The notes beneath the pieces are model-generated. The model searched no databases. It had not been told where the DNA came from and saw only the letters and a list, made by a program, of their open reading frames with translations. The translations under genes and the position numbers were made by a program. 64,000 nt of DNA from Natronosalvus sp042663485 (GTDB lineage Archaea > Halobacteriota > Halobacteria > Halobacteriales > Natrialbaceae), in NCBI GenBank assembly GCA_042663485.1, contig JBHTAF010000003.1; one strand, given 5' to 3'. This document shows positions 41,322 through 50,121 of the stretch, in pieces. The stretch's first letter is position 1. The number at the start of each line of letters is the position of its first letter.

Positions 41322-42169
41322 TCGCGCTCACCTCCGTTCGCGTTCTCGGTGACGTCCTGATCTATCGTTTCGCCGTCGTCCTGAACGCCCGTTTCACCGT
41401 CGTCGAGTCTGTCTCGGTCACTCCACCGGCCGGCCGCCTCGTCGTACAGCGCCTCGAACGCCTCGTCGTCGGCCTCGGCGATCGCTCGAGCGGCCTCGGC
41501 GACGGCGTCGGCCCCGTCGAACGTCCGCTGGACGTCCGCGTACACGCGGGGACTGCCTCCAGTGACGTAGGTGGCGAGTCGCTCGAGGTCGTCGTACACC
41601 GGCGTCTGGAACCCCTCGGGGACGCGCTCGGCCGCCAGCGCGAACGACAGGATCGCGGCGTGAGCCGCCGCCTGGACGGACTCCATCGCCCGGTCGTGTT
41701 CCTCAGCGGTTGTCTCGACGAGGCGGTTGCCCGCTGACTCGAGCGCCGACAGCAGCGAGTCGGTGACCGGCCCCCTGCGGGCACGTACCGTCGCGATCGA
41801 CCCGGGCGCTCGCTCGGGGGCGAACAGCGGGTGCAGACTCGCCTGCTCGAGCTCGTCGGCGTACGCGGCCATCGCCTCGAGCGGGGTCGCCATCACCCCG
41901 GTAACGTCGAGCACGGCGCGCTCGGCCCGCCTCGCGTGGCGTTCGATCGATTCCTCGACGTGTCTCATCGGGACGGCCACACAGACGGCCTCGTGGGTCG
42001 TCGTTCCCTCGAGGTCGGCGGTGGTGCCGCCCACGGTTTTGGCGGCCCGCTCGGCGGCATCCTCGTCGACGTCGGCGAACGCCAGCGTCGCGTCGACGGA
42101 CGGATCGTCGGCTATCGCTTCCCCGAACCACGTTCCCATCGCACCGGCGCCGACGATCAGAACCTCCAT
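41318..42169 (-). CDS. tyrA: Prephenate dehydrogenase
   Basis: Tyrosine synthesis: oxidises prephenate to 4-hydroxyphenylpyruvate with NAD(P). The 283-residue protein begins with the dinucleotide fold MEVLIVGAGAMGTWF, continues with CVAVPMRH and VLDVTGVMATP, and the catalytic His in LHPLFAPERAPGS. The helical dimerisation domain covers residues 150-250, and an acidic tail ends the protein. Length and order are those of short archaeal TyrA without a chorismate-mutase part. It lies directly upstream of the Rsm22-like gene in one unit. Confidence 0.92.
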   Translation of the reverse strand: MEVLIVGAGAMGTWFGEAIADDPSVDATLAFADVDEDAAERAAKTVGGTTADLEGTTTHEAVCVAVPMRHVEESIERHARRAERAVLDVTGVMATPLEAMAAYADELEQASLHPLFAPERAPGSIATVRARRGPVTDSLLSALESAGNRLVETTAEEHDRAMESVQAAAHAAILSFALAAERVPEGFQTPVYDDLERLATYVTGGSPRVYADVQRTFDGADAVAEAARAIAEADDEAFEALYDEAAGRWSDRDRLDDGETGVQDDGETIDQDVTENANGGERE

Positions 42170-42227
42170 TGGGGACCGCTACCCGTCGCCGGCGCAAAAA
42201 CGGTTCGGTGGGCGACGGCGGTCCGTA

Positions 42228-42332
42228 GCTCGACTCGGTTCGGGCGCCGATCGATTGGCTCGAGTTGGTTCGGCACGCACCGACTTACTCGGCTGAGTCG
42301 GCGAGCACTACCTCACTCGAGTCGGTTCGGCC
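42228..42332. repeat. Three degenerate CTCGAnTnGGTTCGG repeats between tyrA and the M24 peptidase gene
   Basis: Copies GCTCGACTCGGTTCGGG (42228-42244), GGCTCGAGTTGGTTCGGCA (42257-42275) and ACTCGAGTCGGTTCGGCC (42315-42332) lie in the 168-bp gap. No gene is seen in the gap. Confidence 0.4.
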
Positions 42333-42337
42333 TGCGC

Positions 42338-43537
42338 TCACTCGCTCGATTCAGCGCGTACCGACGGCTCGAGGTCGATCGGATAGTCGGTGAGGTTCTC
42401 GTAGCCATCTTCAGTGACGACGACGAGGTCCTCGATTCGGACGCCGCCGACCGCGGGATCGTAGATTCCGGGTTCGACCGTGACGACGTGGCCCACCTCG
42501 AGTTCCTCGCCCGACGGCGAGAGACTCGGCGACTCGTGGATGTCGAGGCCGACGCCGTGGCCGGTGCTGTGAATGAACCCCGTCTCGGTGCCGGGATCGC
42601 TCCGGAAGGTGGCGTAGCCGGCGTCCTCGATGACGTCGCAGACGGCGTCGTGGACGGCCGCACCGGTGACGCCGGGTTCGATCGCTTCGAGCGCGGCCTC
42701 GAAGGCCTCGTGGGTGACCTCGTAGCGACGGCGCATCTCGTCGGTCGGGTCGCCCCGACAGAACGTCCTGGTCATGTCGCCGAAGTACTTCGTCTCCTTG
42801 TCGCGCGGGAAGATGTCGATCACGATCAACTCGTTCGCCTCGAGCGGGCCGCTCCCGCGGTCGTGGGGGTCGGCGCCGTGTTCGCCGCACGCGACGATGG
42901 TCTCGTCGAGCGAACAGCCATTTCGCAGGAGCGCGACCTCGATCTCCTCGGTGACGCGCTCGCTCGTCAGCGGTTCGCCCTCGTGGTGAAGGACGTCGTC
43001 CTCGACGTCAGCCCCGGCGATCAGGCTCTCGGCGACGGCCATCGCCGCCTGGTTCGCCCGCTGGGTCCGGTGGACGTGCTCGATCTCCTCGTCGTGTTTG
43101 ACCGAGCGAATCTCGCCGACGATGCCGTCGGACTCGACGGTTACCTCGAGACCGCGCTCGCGGAGGCCGTCGGCCGTCCCGGTCGGGAAGCTTCGCGGGA
43201 CGGCAACCGAGGCGATCTCCCGGTCGTCTAGGAACCGATCGAGGACGCGGAGGAACCCCTCGTAGCGGCCGTACTCGGCGATGAGTTCCTGGGAGTCGTA
43301 CGTCGCGTACCGGGTGACTGTGTCGGCTCCCGACTCCTTGACAGCCCGGCCGTACTCGAGGCCCGAGACGAGCAGGTGGACCTCGCCGTCGGGGGTGACG
43401 AGCGTCTGATAGGCGTCGGGCGCCGAGAATCCGGAGACGTAGCGCTGGTCGGAGTCGGTTGCGTCGTCGTCGATGAGGTAGGCGTCGAGTTCCTCGGCAA
43501 CGAGGAAGTCCGTGAGCGGTGACAGATCGATCTCCAT
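42338..43537 (-). CDS. M24-family metallopeptidase (Xaa-Pro dipeptidase-like)
   Basis: A 399-residue aminopeptidase P/prolidase-type enzyme. The N-terminal 130 residues form the creatinase-like domain. The C-terminal pita-bread fold shows the five metal ligands: Asp in IVIDIFPRD, Asp in KYFGDMTRTF, His in STGHGVGLDIHE, Glu in TVEPGIYD and Glu in VRIEDLVVV. All are intact, so the enzyme should be active with two Mn/Co ions, cleaving peptides at proline. It is a single gene. Confidence 0.93.
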   Translation of the reverse strand: MEIDLSPLTDFLVAEELDAYLIDDDATDSDQRYVSGFSAPDAYQTLVTPDGEVHLLVSGLEYGRAVKESGADTVTRYATYDSQELIAEYGRYEGFLRVLDRFLDDREIASVAVPRSFPTGTADGLRERGLEVTVESDGIVGEIRSVKHDEEIEHVHRTQRANQAAMAVAESLIAGADVEDDVLHHEGEPLTSERVTEEIEVALLRNGCSLDETIVACGEHGADPHDRGSGPLEANELIVIDIFPRDKETKYFGDMTRTFCRGDPTDEMRRRYEVTHEAFEAALEAIEPGVTGAAVHDAVCDVIEDAGYATFRSDPGTETGFIHSTGHGVGLDIHESPSLSPSGEELEVGHVVTVEPGIYDPAVGGVRIEDLVVVTEDGYENLTDYPIDLEPSVRAESSE

Positions 43538-43660
43538 GCCAGAGCGTGGGCGTGCCGCGCTAATAATTACCGGGAAAGCGGAACGGTGCGAAGACTCGAG
43601 TGCCGCTGACGATACCGCGGGATCGAATCGAGAGGCGCGTCGCGATTTTGGAAATATGCT

Positions 43661-43736
43661 CGATGATTAGCGATGGCGACGATTGGCGAAAGCGACGAAC
43701 AGCGACAACGATGATTGGTGAACGGCGAACAGCGAC
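43661..43736. repeat. Short interspersed repeats after the E1-alpha gene
   Basis: CGATGATT(A/G)G occurs at 43661 and 43709, and GCGA(A/C)GAACAGCGAC-like units at 43692 and 43723. The 220-bp gap 43538-43758 contains no gene and is rich in GCGA/CGAC words; the repeats may be a replication-slippage product. Confidence 0.35.
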
Positions 43737-43758
43737 CGGAAAACAGCCCGGAACCGAC

Positions 43759-44832
43759 TCAGTGTCCGAGCGACGGGTCGTCGGGAAGCTGCCGACGCTG
43801 GCGGGCGTAGCGCGGATGTTCGCCTGCGTACACGTGATCGAACATCGTCTCGGCGTCGGGGTCGGACTCGGATTCGGCCGTCTCGACTGCCGACTGGACC
43901 CGCTCCTCGGCCCGCTCGCGAACGGCCTGCTCGTCCTCGTCGGTCCAGCCGACGGTCGACTCGAGGTACTCGCGGGTGCGCTCGAGGGGGTCGGTCCACT
44001 CGTCGGCTTCGTCCTCGTCGCGGTAGACGTCGGGGTCGTCGGTGGTCGTGTGGGGTCCGCGCCGGTAGGTGACGGCCTCGATGAGGGTCGCGCCGCCGCC
44101 GTTCCGGGCGCGCTCGAGGGCCTCGTTCACGACGTCGTAGACGGCCAGGACGTCGTTGCCGTCGACGCGGACGCCCTCGATGCCGTAGGCGTCGGCCTTC
44201 TGGGCGATGGTAGCACTCGCCGTCTGGCGCTCCCGTGGCACCGAGATTGCGTAGCCGTTGTTCTGGCAGAAGAAGACGGTCGGTGCCTCGAAGACGCCTG
44301 CGAAGTTGAGGGCTTCGTGGAAGTCGCCCTCGCTGGTGGCGCCGTCGCCCAGGCTGGCCATCGAGACGACGTTGTCGCCTTTGAGGTTCGAGGCCATGCC
44401 CATGCCGACGGCGTGTGGGAGCTGGGTCGCGATGGGAATCGTGATCGGGAACGTCCGGAGGTCCGCCTCGTCCTGGCGGTCGACGTAGTTTCCGCGCCCC
44501 ATCAGGTGACGGACGACCTCCGAAAGCGGGAGCCCACGCGAGAGATACATCGCGTGATCGCGGTAGGTCGGAAAGAGGTAGTCCTCGTCGCGAAGCGCCA
44601 TTGCGGCGCCGATCTGGGCGGCCTCCTGGCCCTGCATAGGGGCGTAGGTACCGATCCGCCCCTGTCGGTGGAGGCTGATCGCTTTTTCGTCGAACGTTCG
44701 GGCGAGTACCTGTGTCTCGTAGAGTTCGAGGAGCGTGTCCTCGGAGTGGGTGAGGGAGTACTGCGGGCCCTCGTCCTCGTCGGCTTCGAGTTCCGGCAAC
44801 ACACGAACGATTTCATCGACGTGACTGGCCAT
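43759..44832 (-). CDS. 2-oxoacid dehydrogenase E1 component, alpha subunit (orphan)
   Basis: Thiamine-diphosphate subunit of a pyruvate or branched-chain 2-oxoacid dehydrogenase complex. The 357-residue protein has the canonical sites: the substrate region GTYAPMQGQEAAQIG, RDHAMYLSRG, and the ThDP/Mg motif GDGATSEGDFHEALNFAG to NNGYAISVP at residues 162-197. The phosphorylation-loop-like segment YRRGPHTTTDDP is also present. No beta-subunit, E2 or E3 gene is next to it, unlike usual archaeal clusters, so its partner must lie elsewhere. The ATG at 44832 is used; a TTG four codons upstream is possible. A TATA box (44873-44882) precedes it by about 45 nt. Confidence 0.9.
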   Translation of the reverse strand: MASHVDEIVRVLPELEADEDEGPQYSLTHSEDTLLELYETQVLARTFDEKAISLHRQGRIGTYAPMQGQEAAQIGAAMALRDEDYLFPTYRDHAMYLSRGLPLSEVVRHLMGRGNYVDRQDEADLRTFPITIPIATQLPHAVGMGMASNLKGDNVVSMASLGDGATSEGDFHEALNFAGVFEAPTVFFCQNNGYAISVPRERQTASATIAQKADAYGIEGVRVDGNDVLAVYDVVNEALERARNGGGATLIEAVTYRRGPHTTTDDPDVYRDEDEADEWTDPLERTREYLESTVGWTDEDEQAVRERAEERVQSAVETAESESDPDAETMFDHVYAGEHPRYARQRRQLPDDPSLGH

Positions 44833-44872
44833 AGTAGATTCCAACGGTCTATCAGGGAAGATGCTGCACTAG

Positions 44873-44882
44873 CTAATAAATG
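44873..44882 (-). promoter_or_regulatory. TATA-like box for the E1-alpha gene
   Basis: ATTTATTAGC on the minus strand lies about 41-50 nt before the ATG at 44832, predicting a short leader. The divergent gap to 45054 holds further AT-rich patches (44905-44935), possibly for regulation. Confidence 0.4.
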
Positions 44883-45054
44883 ATGGGCTTTACCCCGGTA
44901 TGGTAAAGATAATTCATCACCTCTTAAAAGGCCACAACGATTCGTCGAGAATAGCCCGAAGATTCGGGCAATTTTTGACGATCCGTCGACCCCGTCTCGT
45001 TCCGGACGGCCGGATTCCCAACAGTTAGGCTACCGGGCCGACCTACTCCGGCAC

Positions 45055-46365
45055 ATGTCTACATGGATCGGCGACGTATTCACCAGTGATCGCGGCTGGA
45101 ACCACCTCGAGGCCCTCGTCGACGTCGGCAACCGCATGGCCGGCTCGTCGGGCGAACGCGAGGCGGCGGAACTGACGCGCGACGCGCTCGAGGCTGCTGG
45201 CGCCCGAAATGCGAGACTCGAACCCTACGAGATTCAGGGCTGGGAACGCGGCTCGAGCGCGATTCGAGTGAACGACCTGGAACTCGAGTGCATCGCGCTC
45301 CCCCGTAGCCCCGCCGGATCGGCGACGGCACCCCTCGTCGACCTTGAGTACGGCCTCCCCGAGCAGTTCGAAGACGCCGATCTCGAGGGGGCGATCGTCA
45401 TGGTTCGAAGCGACATTCCGGACTACTACGACCGGTACGTCCACCGCCGCGAGAAGTACTACCACGCGGTCGAGAACGGCGCCGCCGGTTTCGTCTACCG
45501 CAATCACGTCGAGGGGTGTCTCCCGCCCACGGGAAGCGTCGGCACACCCGAACGTCCCGTCGGCGAGGTTCCGGCTGTCGGCGTCTCGAGCGAGGTCGGC
45601 GCCAGGCTGGCCCGGCGGTTCGACGGCGAGGAGATCGAGGTCGCCGTCGAGGCGACGATCGAGGACGCCGAGAGCCAGAACGTCCACGCCGAACTCGGTC
45701 CCGAGACCGACGAGTGCGTGCTCGTCACGAGCCACGTCGACGCCCACGACATCGCGGAAGGTGCCCTGGACAACGGCGCCGGCACCGCGATGGTGGTCGA
45801 ACTCGCACATGCCCTCGCTACCCGCGAGGACGACCTCGAGACGCGCGTCGAGTTCGTCGCGTACGGCGCCGAGGAGGTCGGCCTCGTCGGCTCAGCACAC
45901 CACGCCGACACCGCGGACCACGACGAAATCAAGGCCATCGTCAACAACGACGGAGTCGTGCGCGGACGGACACTCTCGCTGACCACCCACGGCTTCGACG
46001 CCCTCGAGGAGGTCGCCGACGAGGTGTCCGACCGCTTTGGCCACCCCATCGAGACGATCCCCAAACTCGGCCCGCACAGCGATCACTGGCCGTTCGTCCG
46101 GTGGGGCGTCCCCGGAACCCACGTGATGAGCACGTCCGACGAGGTCGGTCGCGGCTGGGGCCACACCTTCGCCGATACGTTCGAAAAACTCGAGAAACGC
46201 GACCTCCTCGAGCAGGCCATCCTCCTCACCGAGTACGTCGTCACGCTCGCGAGCGACGACGTGACCACCGAGCCGAAGTCGACCGACGAGATCGTCGAGC
46301 GACTCGAGGCCGAGGACCTCGCCGAGGGGATGCGGATCACGGGCGACTGGCCCTACGACGAGTGA
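45055..46365 (+). CDS. M28-family zinc metallopeptidase
   Basis: An aminopeptidase-type enzyme of 436 residues with two zinc ions. The N-terminal part includes a PA-like insert (residues 100-200, LEGAIVMVRSDIPDYYD; AAGFVYRNHVEG). The M28 core shows the ligands in order: His in TSHVDAHD near residue 228, Asp in LDNGAGTAMV, the catalytic Glu-Glu in YGAEEVGLVGS, Asp in VNNDGVV, and His in KLGPHSDHWPF. There is no signal peptide, so it should work in the cytoplasm. The start overlaps a second ATG-like TCTACATGG three codons on; the first ATG is used. Confidence 0.9.
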   Translation: MSTWIGDVFTSDRGWNHLEALVDVGNRMAGSSGEREAAELTRDALEAAGARNARLEPYEIQGWERGSSAIRVNDLELECIALPRSPAGSATAPLVDLEYGLPEQFEDADLEGAIVMVRSDIPDYYDRYVHRREKYYHAVENGAAGFVYRNHVEGCLPPTGSVGTPERPVGEVPAVGVSSEVGARLARRFDGEEIEVAVEATIEDAESQNVHAELGPETDECVLVTSHVDAHDIAEGALDNGAGTAMVVELAHALATREDDLETRVEFVAYGAEEVGLVGSAHHADTADHDEIKAIVNNDGVVRGRTLSLTTHGFDALEEVADEVSDRFGHPIETIPKLGPHSDHWPFVRWGVPGTHVMSTSDEVGRGWGHTFADTFEKLEKRDLLEQAILLTEYVVTLASDDVTTEPKSTDEIVERLEAEDLAEGMRITGDWPYDE

Positions 46366-46438
46366 CGGCGAGGACGGCGAGTGCGACGGCGCCGCTCGGA
46401 ACCGCACGTTTTTGGTCGATCCCCGGCAACAGAGTCGT

Positions 46439-47314
46439 ATGGACGAGGACGGGTTGACGCTGGGCGACGCGCCCCGGATCGGGATCGTCGCGGACGACGT
46501 GACGGGTGATTCGACTCGAGCGGCCGACTCCGGCACGCTCGCCGGTGGGGACGGAGCGACGGACGAGAACTCGGGGGCTGGCGAACGCGAGGAGGCGATC
46601 GAAGACGCACTCAGCGTACTCGGCGGCGATTTCGAGATTGTCACTGGAACGCCGAACGAGGTTCGCGACGCCGGCCCGGACCTCGTCGTCGCGGTCGGTG
46701 ATCGCGCGCTGTCGTCGCTCGCCGGCCTCGAGAACGCCGTCGACGCGCCGATCCTCCCCGTGGCGACCAGCGCCGGGGTCGCTCCGGTCGCACTAACCGA
46801 CCTCCGGGAGGCCGTCGACGCCCTCACTCGCGGCGAGGCGACCGTCACGCACCATCCGCTCGTCTCGGTCGTCGTCGACGATTCGGTCGTCTCGAGGGCC
46901 GTCTTCGACGTTTCGCTCGTCACCGACGAACCGGCCCAGATTTCGGAGTACAGCGTCCACAGCCGCGGGAGCACGCTCGCGGCGTTCCGCGCGGATGGCG
47001 TGGTCGCGGCGACGCCGGCCGGGAGCCACGCCTACACGGCCGCCGCCTCCGGCCCCTCGCTGTCGGCGGCCGTGGACGCCCTCTCGGTGGTCCCGATCGC
47101 CCCGTTCACCACCCGAACGCGCCACTGGGTGGTGCCCGACGACGACCTCACGCTCGCCGTCGAGCGCGACGAAGTCGCCGTCTCGCTCTGTGTCGACGAT
47201 CGCTGTCTCGAGACGATCGGCGTCGGCTCGGCCGTCTCGATCCGGGTCGATCCCGAACGGAGCCTCGCCTGTCTCGAGACGCCGGCCAGTCGCGGGCCGT
47301 TCGCTGGCCCGTAG
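46439..47314 (+). CDS. NAD kinase-like protein with degenerate active-site motif
   Basis: A 291-residue protein resembling archaeal ATP-NAD kinases in fold pattern: a first strand IGIVADDV, an acidic insert (residues 20-52), a strand DLVVAVGDRALSSLAG where NAD kinases have GGDGT, and the later beta-rich half with DGVVAATPAGSHAYTAAASGP resembling the NAD kinase motif DG-(x)-STPTGSTAY, and VVPIAPF. The GGDGT loop is lost at its usual place and the Ser/Thr-rich second motif is altered, so kinase activity is doubtful. It may be a regulatory or diverged paralogue. Start: ATG 46439. Confidence 0.7.
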   Translation: MDEDGLTLGDAPRIGIVADDVTGDSTRAADSGTLAGGDGATDENSGAGEREEAIEDALSVLGGDFEIVTGTPNEVRDAGPDLVVAVGDRALSSLAGLENAVDAPILPVATSAGVAPVALTDLREAVDALTRGEATVTHHPLVSVVVDDSVVSRAVFDVSLVTDEPAQISEYSVHSRGSTLAAFRADGVVAATPAGSHAYTAAASGPSLSAAVDALSVVPIAPFTTRTRHWVVPDDDLTLAVERDEVAVSLCVDDRCLETIGVGSAVSIRVDPERSLACLETPASRGPFAGP

Positions 47315-47450
47315 CCCTAGTCGGCATCGACCGATCGTGCCATACCTGCCGTAGCAACCTCACGAATACCGTTTTCGCCACTCGAGCGCTCTCGACCAGT
47401 CGCGCGCGACATTGGAAAAATTCTAATGCACGAACCACCGTGTTTCGAGT

Positions 47451-47909
47451 ATGTTATCACCAGCGCTGCTCGGCCCGATCGACATCCTCGCCGAGGAGGT
47501 CGTCGGCGGCGTCATGCTCATCGAGTTCGTTCTGCTCGCGCTCGTCGTCGCGAACCTGTTCGTCCGCGCGGTCGCACACCGGCGAACCGTCTCCGCGGCC
47601 CGCGAGGACGACCCCGAAGCTATCGCACGCCCGCTCATCCTCGACATCTCGTCGTTCCTGATCGTCCTCGGCGGTTTCTACTACCTCACGGTCGACCTCC
47701 ATCCGGGGGTCATCTTCACCTCGCTCGCCCTCACCCTACTCATCGCGGACTTCTTCGAATTCGAGGCGCGCCTGGTCGAAGCCCGCCAGGAACTGCCCCT
47801 CGAGCGGCCCAAGGCCGCGATGACCGCTTCGGCGGTCGCCCTCGCGTACATCGCCTACCAGTCGTTGTTCTTCCTGCTCGACCCGTTCTGGGACTCGGTC
47901 GCCTGGTAG
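47451..47909 (+). CDS. Conserved small membrane protein, function unknown
   Basis: A 152-residue protein with four hydrophobic helices: residues about 18-40, 64-82, 87-104 and 124-143. The loops are acidic and there is no signal peptide or metal motif. I cannot name a family; it looks like a haloarchaeal-specific membrane protein. An AT-rich TTCTAATGC (47420-47428) lies about 25 nt before the ATG. No operon partner is close. Confidence 0.75.
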   Translation: MLSPALLGPIDILAEEVVGGVMLIEFVLLALVVANLFVRAVAHRRTVSAAREDDPEAIARPLILDISSFLIVLGGFYYLTVDLHPGVIFTSLALTLLIADFFEFEARLVEARQELPLERPKAAMTASAVALAYIAYQSLFFLLDPFWDSVAW

Positions 47910-48084
47910 GCCATAAGCCCGTCCCTGAATCGGCGGCTGCGTGCCGATTCTACCCTCGACCGTCATCGACGAGCGCCTGCCTCGCGGCTCCCCGCTCTCG
48001 GTAGTTCCGCTTCGAGTAGCTGTGGAAGCACTCGATGCAGCACGATCTCTGAAGACCGCTCAGAGACCGTTTCAGATAGCTCGC

Positions 48085-48861
48085 TCAGAAACCGTTCCGG
48101 ATCCGCGCTTCGGCGGCCTCGAGCGCCGCTTCCGCGTCGAAGTCGGCGACGATGGCTTCGAGCGTCGCCTCGTCGGCGTCGGCCAACTCTCTCGCGTAGG
48201 CGGTGATATTCGGCACCGCCCGGACGATATTGTCGACGATCGGGACGTCCGCCACGCGCGGAGACCGCGAGAGCGGATTCAGGTCGATGACGATCTCCGT
48301 CTTCCCCATCGCGTCGAGCGCCTCGGCCCGGTCACCGTCCTCGAGCGGGACGAGGACGACGTCGGCCGCGTAGATCCCGTCGGCGTCGACCTTCGCGCGC
48401 TCGTGCTCGAGACCCGGAATGTGGGCGTCCGCCTCGATCCCCTTGACGTCCTCGGCGCCGTGGTCGCGAAGGTGGCCCGCGATGGCGTCGATGCGCTCGG
48501 GCGTCCGGTTGAAGAGGTTGACCTCGAGGTCGGCGCCGACGGCGTCGGCGAGCGCGACCATCTCGGCGGGGACGAGCGCAGCGACGTTGCCGTTGATCGA
48601 GAGGACCGGCCGGTCGGCGAGCAGGAGATGGGCCGCGGCCGCTCGTTCGGCGTCGTCGGCGCTCGGGATGGTCTCTTCGCCCAGGAGGTAGTCGAACGCG
48701 CTTCCGCGGCCCTCGGCGTGCATACCCTGGAGGTGGGTGATGCCCTTCTCGACGCCGCGTTCGATTCGGTGCCGGGTCACCAGGTCGGTGTACCGGGGGT
48801 GGTCTGCGGGGATCTCCGACTCGTCTTCGACCTCCGCCGGGACGGTCTCGTGGTCGCTCAC
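48085..48861 (-). CDS. 4-phosphopantoate--beta-alanine ligase
   Basis: Archaeal CoA synthesis step that joins 4-phosphopantoate and beta-alanine using ATP, giving 4-phosphopantothenate. The 258-residue protein matches the family: RHRIERGVEKGITHLQGMHA, RGSAFDYLLGEET, RPVLSINGNVAALVP, NLFNRTPERIDAI, VLVPLEDGDRAEAL and IDLNPLSRSP. GTG at 48861 gives the family-like N-terminus VSDHETVPAE; an ATG at 48909 would add 16 residues. Pantoate kinase, the preceding enzyme of the pathway, is encoded at 53.4-54.2 kb on the same strand. Confidence 0.9.
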   Translation of the reverse strand: MSDHETVPAEVEDESEIPADHPRYTDLVTRHRIERGVEKGITHLQGMHAEGRGSAFDYLLGEETIPSADDAERAAAAHLLLADRPVLSINGNVAALVPAEMVALADAVGADLEVNLFNRTPERIDAIAGHLRDHGAEDVKGIEADAHIPGLEHERAKVDADGIYAADVVLVPLEDGDRAEALDAMGKTEIVIDLNPLSRSPRVADVPIVDNIVRAVPNITAYARELADADEATLEAIVADFDAEAALEAAEARIRNGF

Positions 48862-48975
48862 ACCGATCACCTCGAGTGGGTCGGACAAAAACGACGCGAT
48901 TGCGGGCAACGTGTGGGACTGAGACGGTCCCTGACGCCAGCCCAGGCCTGCACGGTCGGGCTAAACGGAAGCCAC

Positions 48976-48984
48976 CATTTATGC
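48976..48984 (+). promoter_or_regulatory. TATA-like box before the quinone reductase gene
   Basis: CATTTATGC lies 24-32 nt before the ATG at 49008. Confidence 0.45.
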
Positions 48985-49007
48985 CGCCCTGCGCCGTCTC
49001 GAGGCAC

Positions 49008-49973
49008 ATGCGCGCCGTACGACTCGACACCCACGGTGGACCGGACGTCCTCGAAGTAGTCGACGCCGACCGCCCCGACCCGGGGAGCGACGAACTCCTC
49101 CTCGAGGTCGCCGCGGCGGGCGTCAACCCCGTCGACACCTACTTCCGGGACGGGTCCTACGAGCCAGTCTCCCTGCCGTTTACGCCCGGCGTGGACGTCT
49201 CGGGAACCGTCGTCGAGACCGGCGACTCCGTCGAGGGGTTCGAACCGGGCGACCGGGTCTTCGGGACCGGGATCGGCAACGCGACGGCCCAGGGGAGCTA
49301 CGCCGAGTACGCCACGATTCCGACCGATCGCGTCGTCCACTTGCCCGACGGCGTCGACGCCACGCAGGCGGGCGCGGCCGGCGTCGCCACCGTAACCGCC
49401 TGGCGGGCACTGATCGACCACGCCGCCCTCGACCCCGCCGAGTACTGCCTCGTCCACGGCGGCTCCGGCGGCGTCGGCCACGCTGCCGTCCAGATCGCTG
49501 CCGCAGTGAGCGCCCGCGTCCTCACGACCGCGAGCCCCGACTACCACGACGCGCTGGCCGACCTCGGCGCGGAGACGGTCCTCGATTACGGCCGAGCAGA
49601 CCTCGCCGACGCCGTCCTCGAGGCCAGCGACGGCGGCGTCGACGCGATTCTCGACCACCGCCTCGACGATTACCTCCAGTTCGACGCCGACGTGGCGGCG
49701 ACCGGCGCGCGAGTCGTCGGAATCGGCGAGAACAGCCCCGATCCCGGCTTCACGAACGACGGTGCCGCCCGGTCGAAGGACGTCAACTACCAGTTCATGA
49801 GCATGTTCAATACGCCCGACCTCCGCGTGCCACTTCGTGGGGTCGCACACCTCCTCGAGACGGACAACCTGTCGATCGAGATCGCCGAGACGTACGGGCT
49901 CGAGGAGGCCGGCGAGGCACAGCGTGCCGTGATGGAAGACAGCGTGTTCGGGAAACTCGTGATCGAACCGTAA
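49008..49973 (+). CDS. Zinc-free MDR quinone oxidoreductase
   Basis: A 321-residue NADPH-dependent reductase of the medium-chain dehydrogenase/reductase superfamily, quinone-oxidoreductase type. The catalytic-domain start MRAVRLDTHGGPDVLEVVD, the segment VAAAGVNPVDTYFRDG and PFTPGVDVSGTVVETGDSVE are typical; catalytic zinc cysteines are absent. The nucleotide fold is GGSGGVGHAAVQIA near residues 151-164. The frame extends upstream to 48876, but homology and a TATA box fix ATG 49008. It probably reduces quinones or detoxifies enones; the true substrate is unknown. Confidence 0.9.
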   Translation: MRAVRLDTHGGPDVLEVVDADRPDPGSDELLLEVAAAGVNPVDTYFRDGSYEPVSLPFTPGVDVSGTVVETGDSVEGFEPGDRVFGTGIGNATAQGSYAEYATIPTDRVVHLPDGVDATQAGAAGVATVTAWRALIDHAALDPAEYCLVHGGSGGVGHAAVQIAAAVSARVLTTASPDYHDALADLGAETVLDYGRADLADAVLEASDGGVDAILDHRLDDYLQFDADVAATGARVVGIGENSPDPGFTNDGAARSKDVNYQFMSMFNTPDLRVPLRGVAHLLETDNLSIEIAETYGLEEAGEAQRAVMEDSVFGKLVIEP

Positions 49974-50121
49974 GCTCTCGCCCGTTCCCGATCTCGGCCT
50001 CGTTCTCGAGATTCGTTTTCGTTCTTGCTTTCGGCCTCGAGAGACTCATCCCCCTCGAGCGAACCGAACGCTCCGAACGGAGAATTCGCAGTAAAACGAA
50101 ATCCGCCTCAGGGACCGGCGA

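Noticed and set aside
46474..46560. GGDGA in the NAD-kinase-like protein as the lost GGDGT motif
   Set aside because: It lies in the acidic N-terminal insert, before the strand that normally precedes the motif, so it is probably coincidence.
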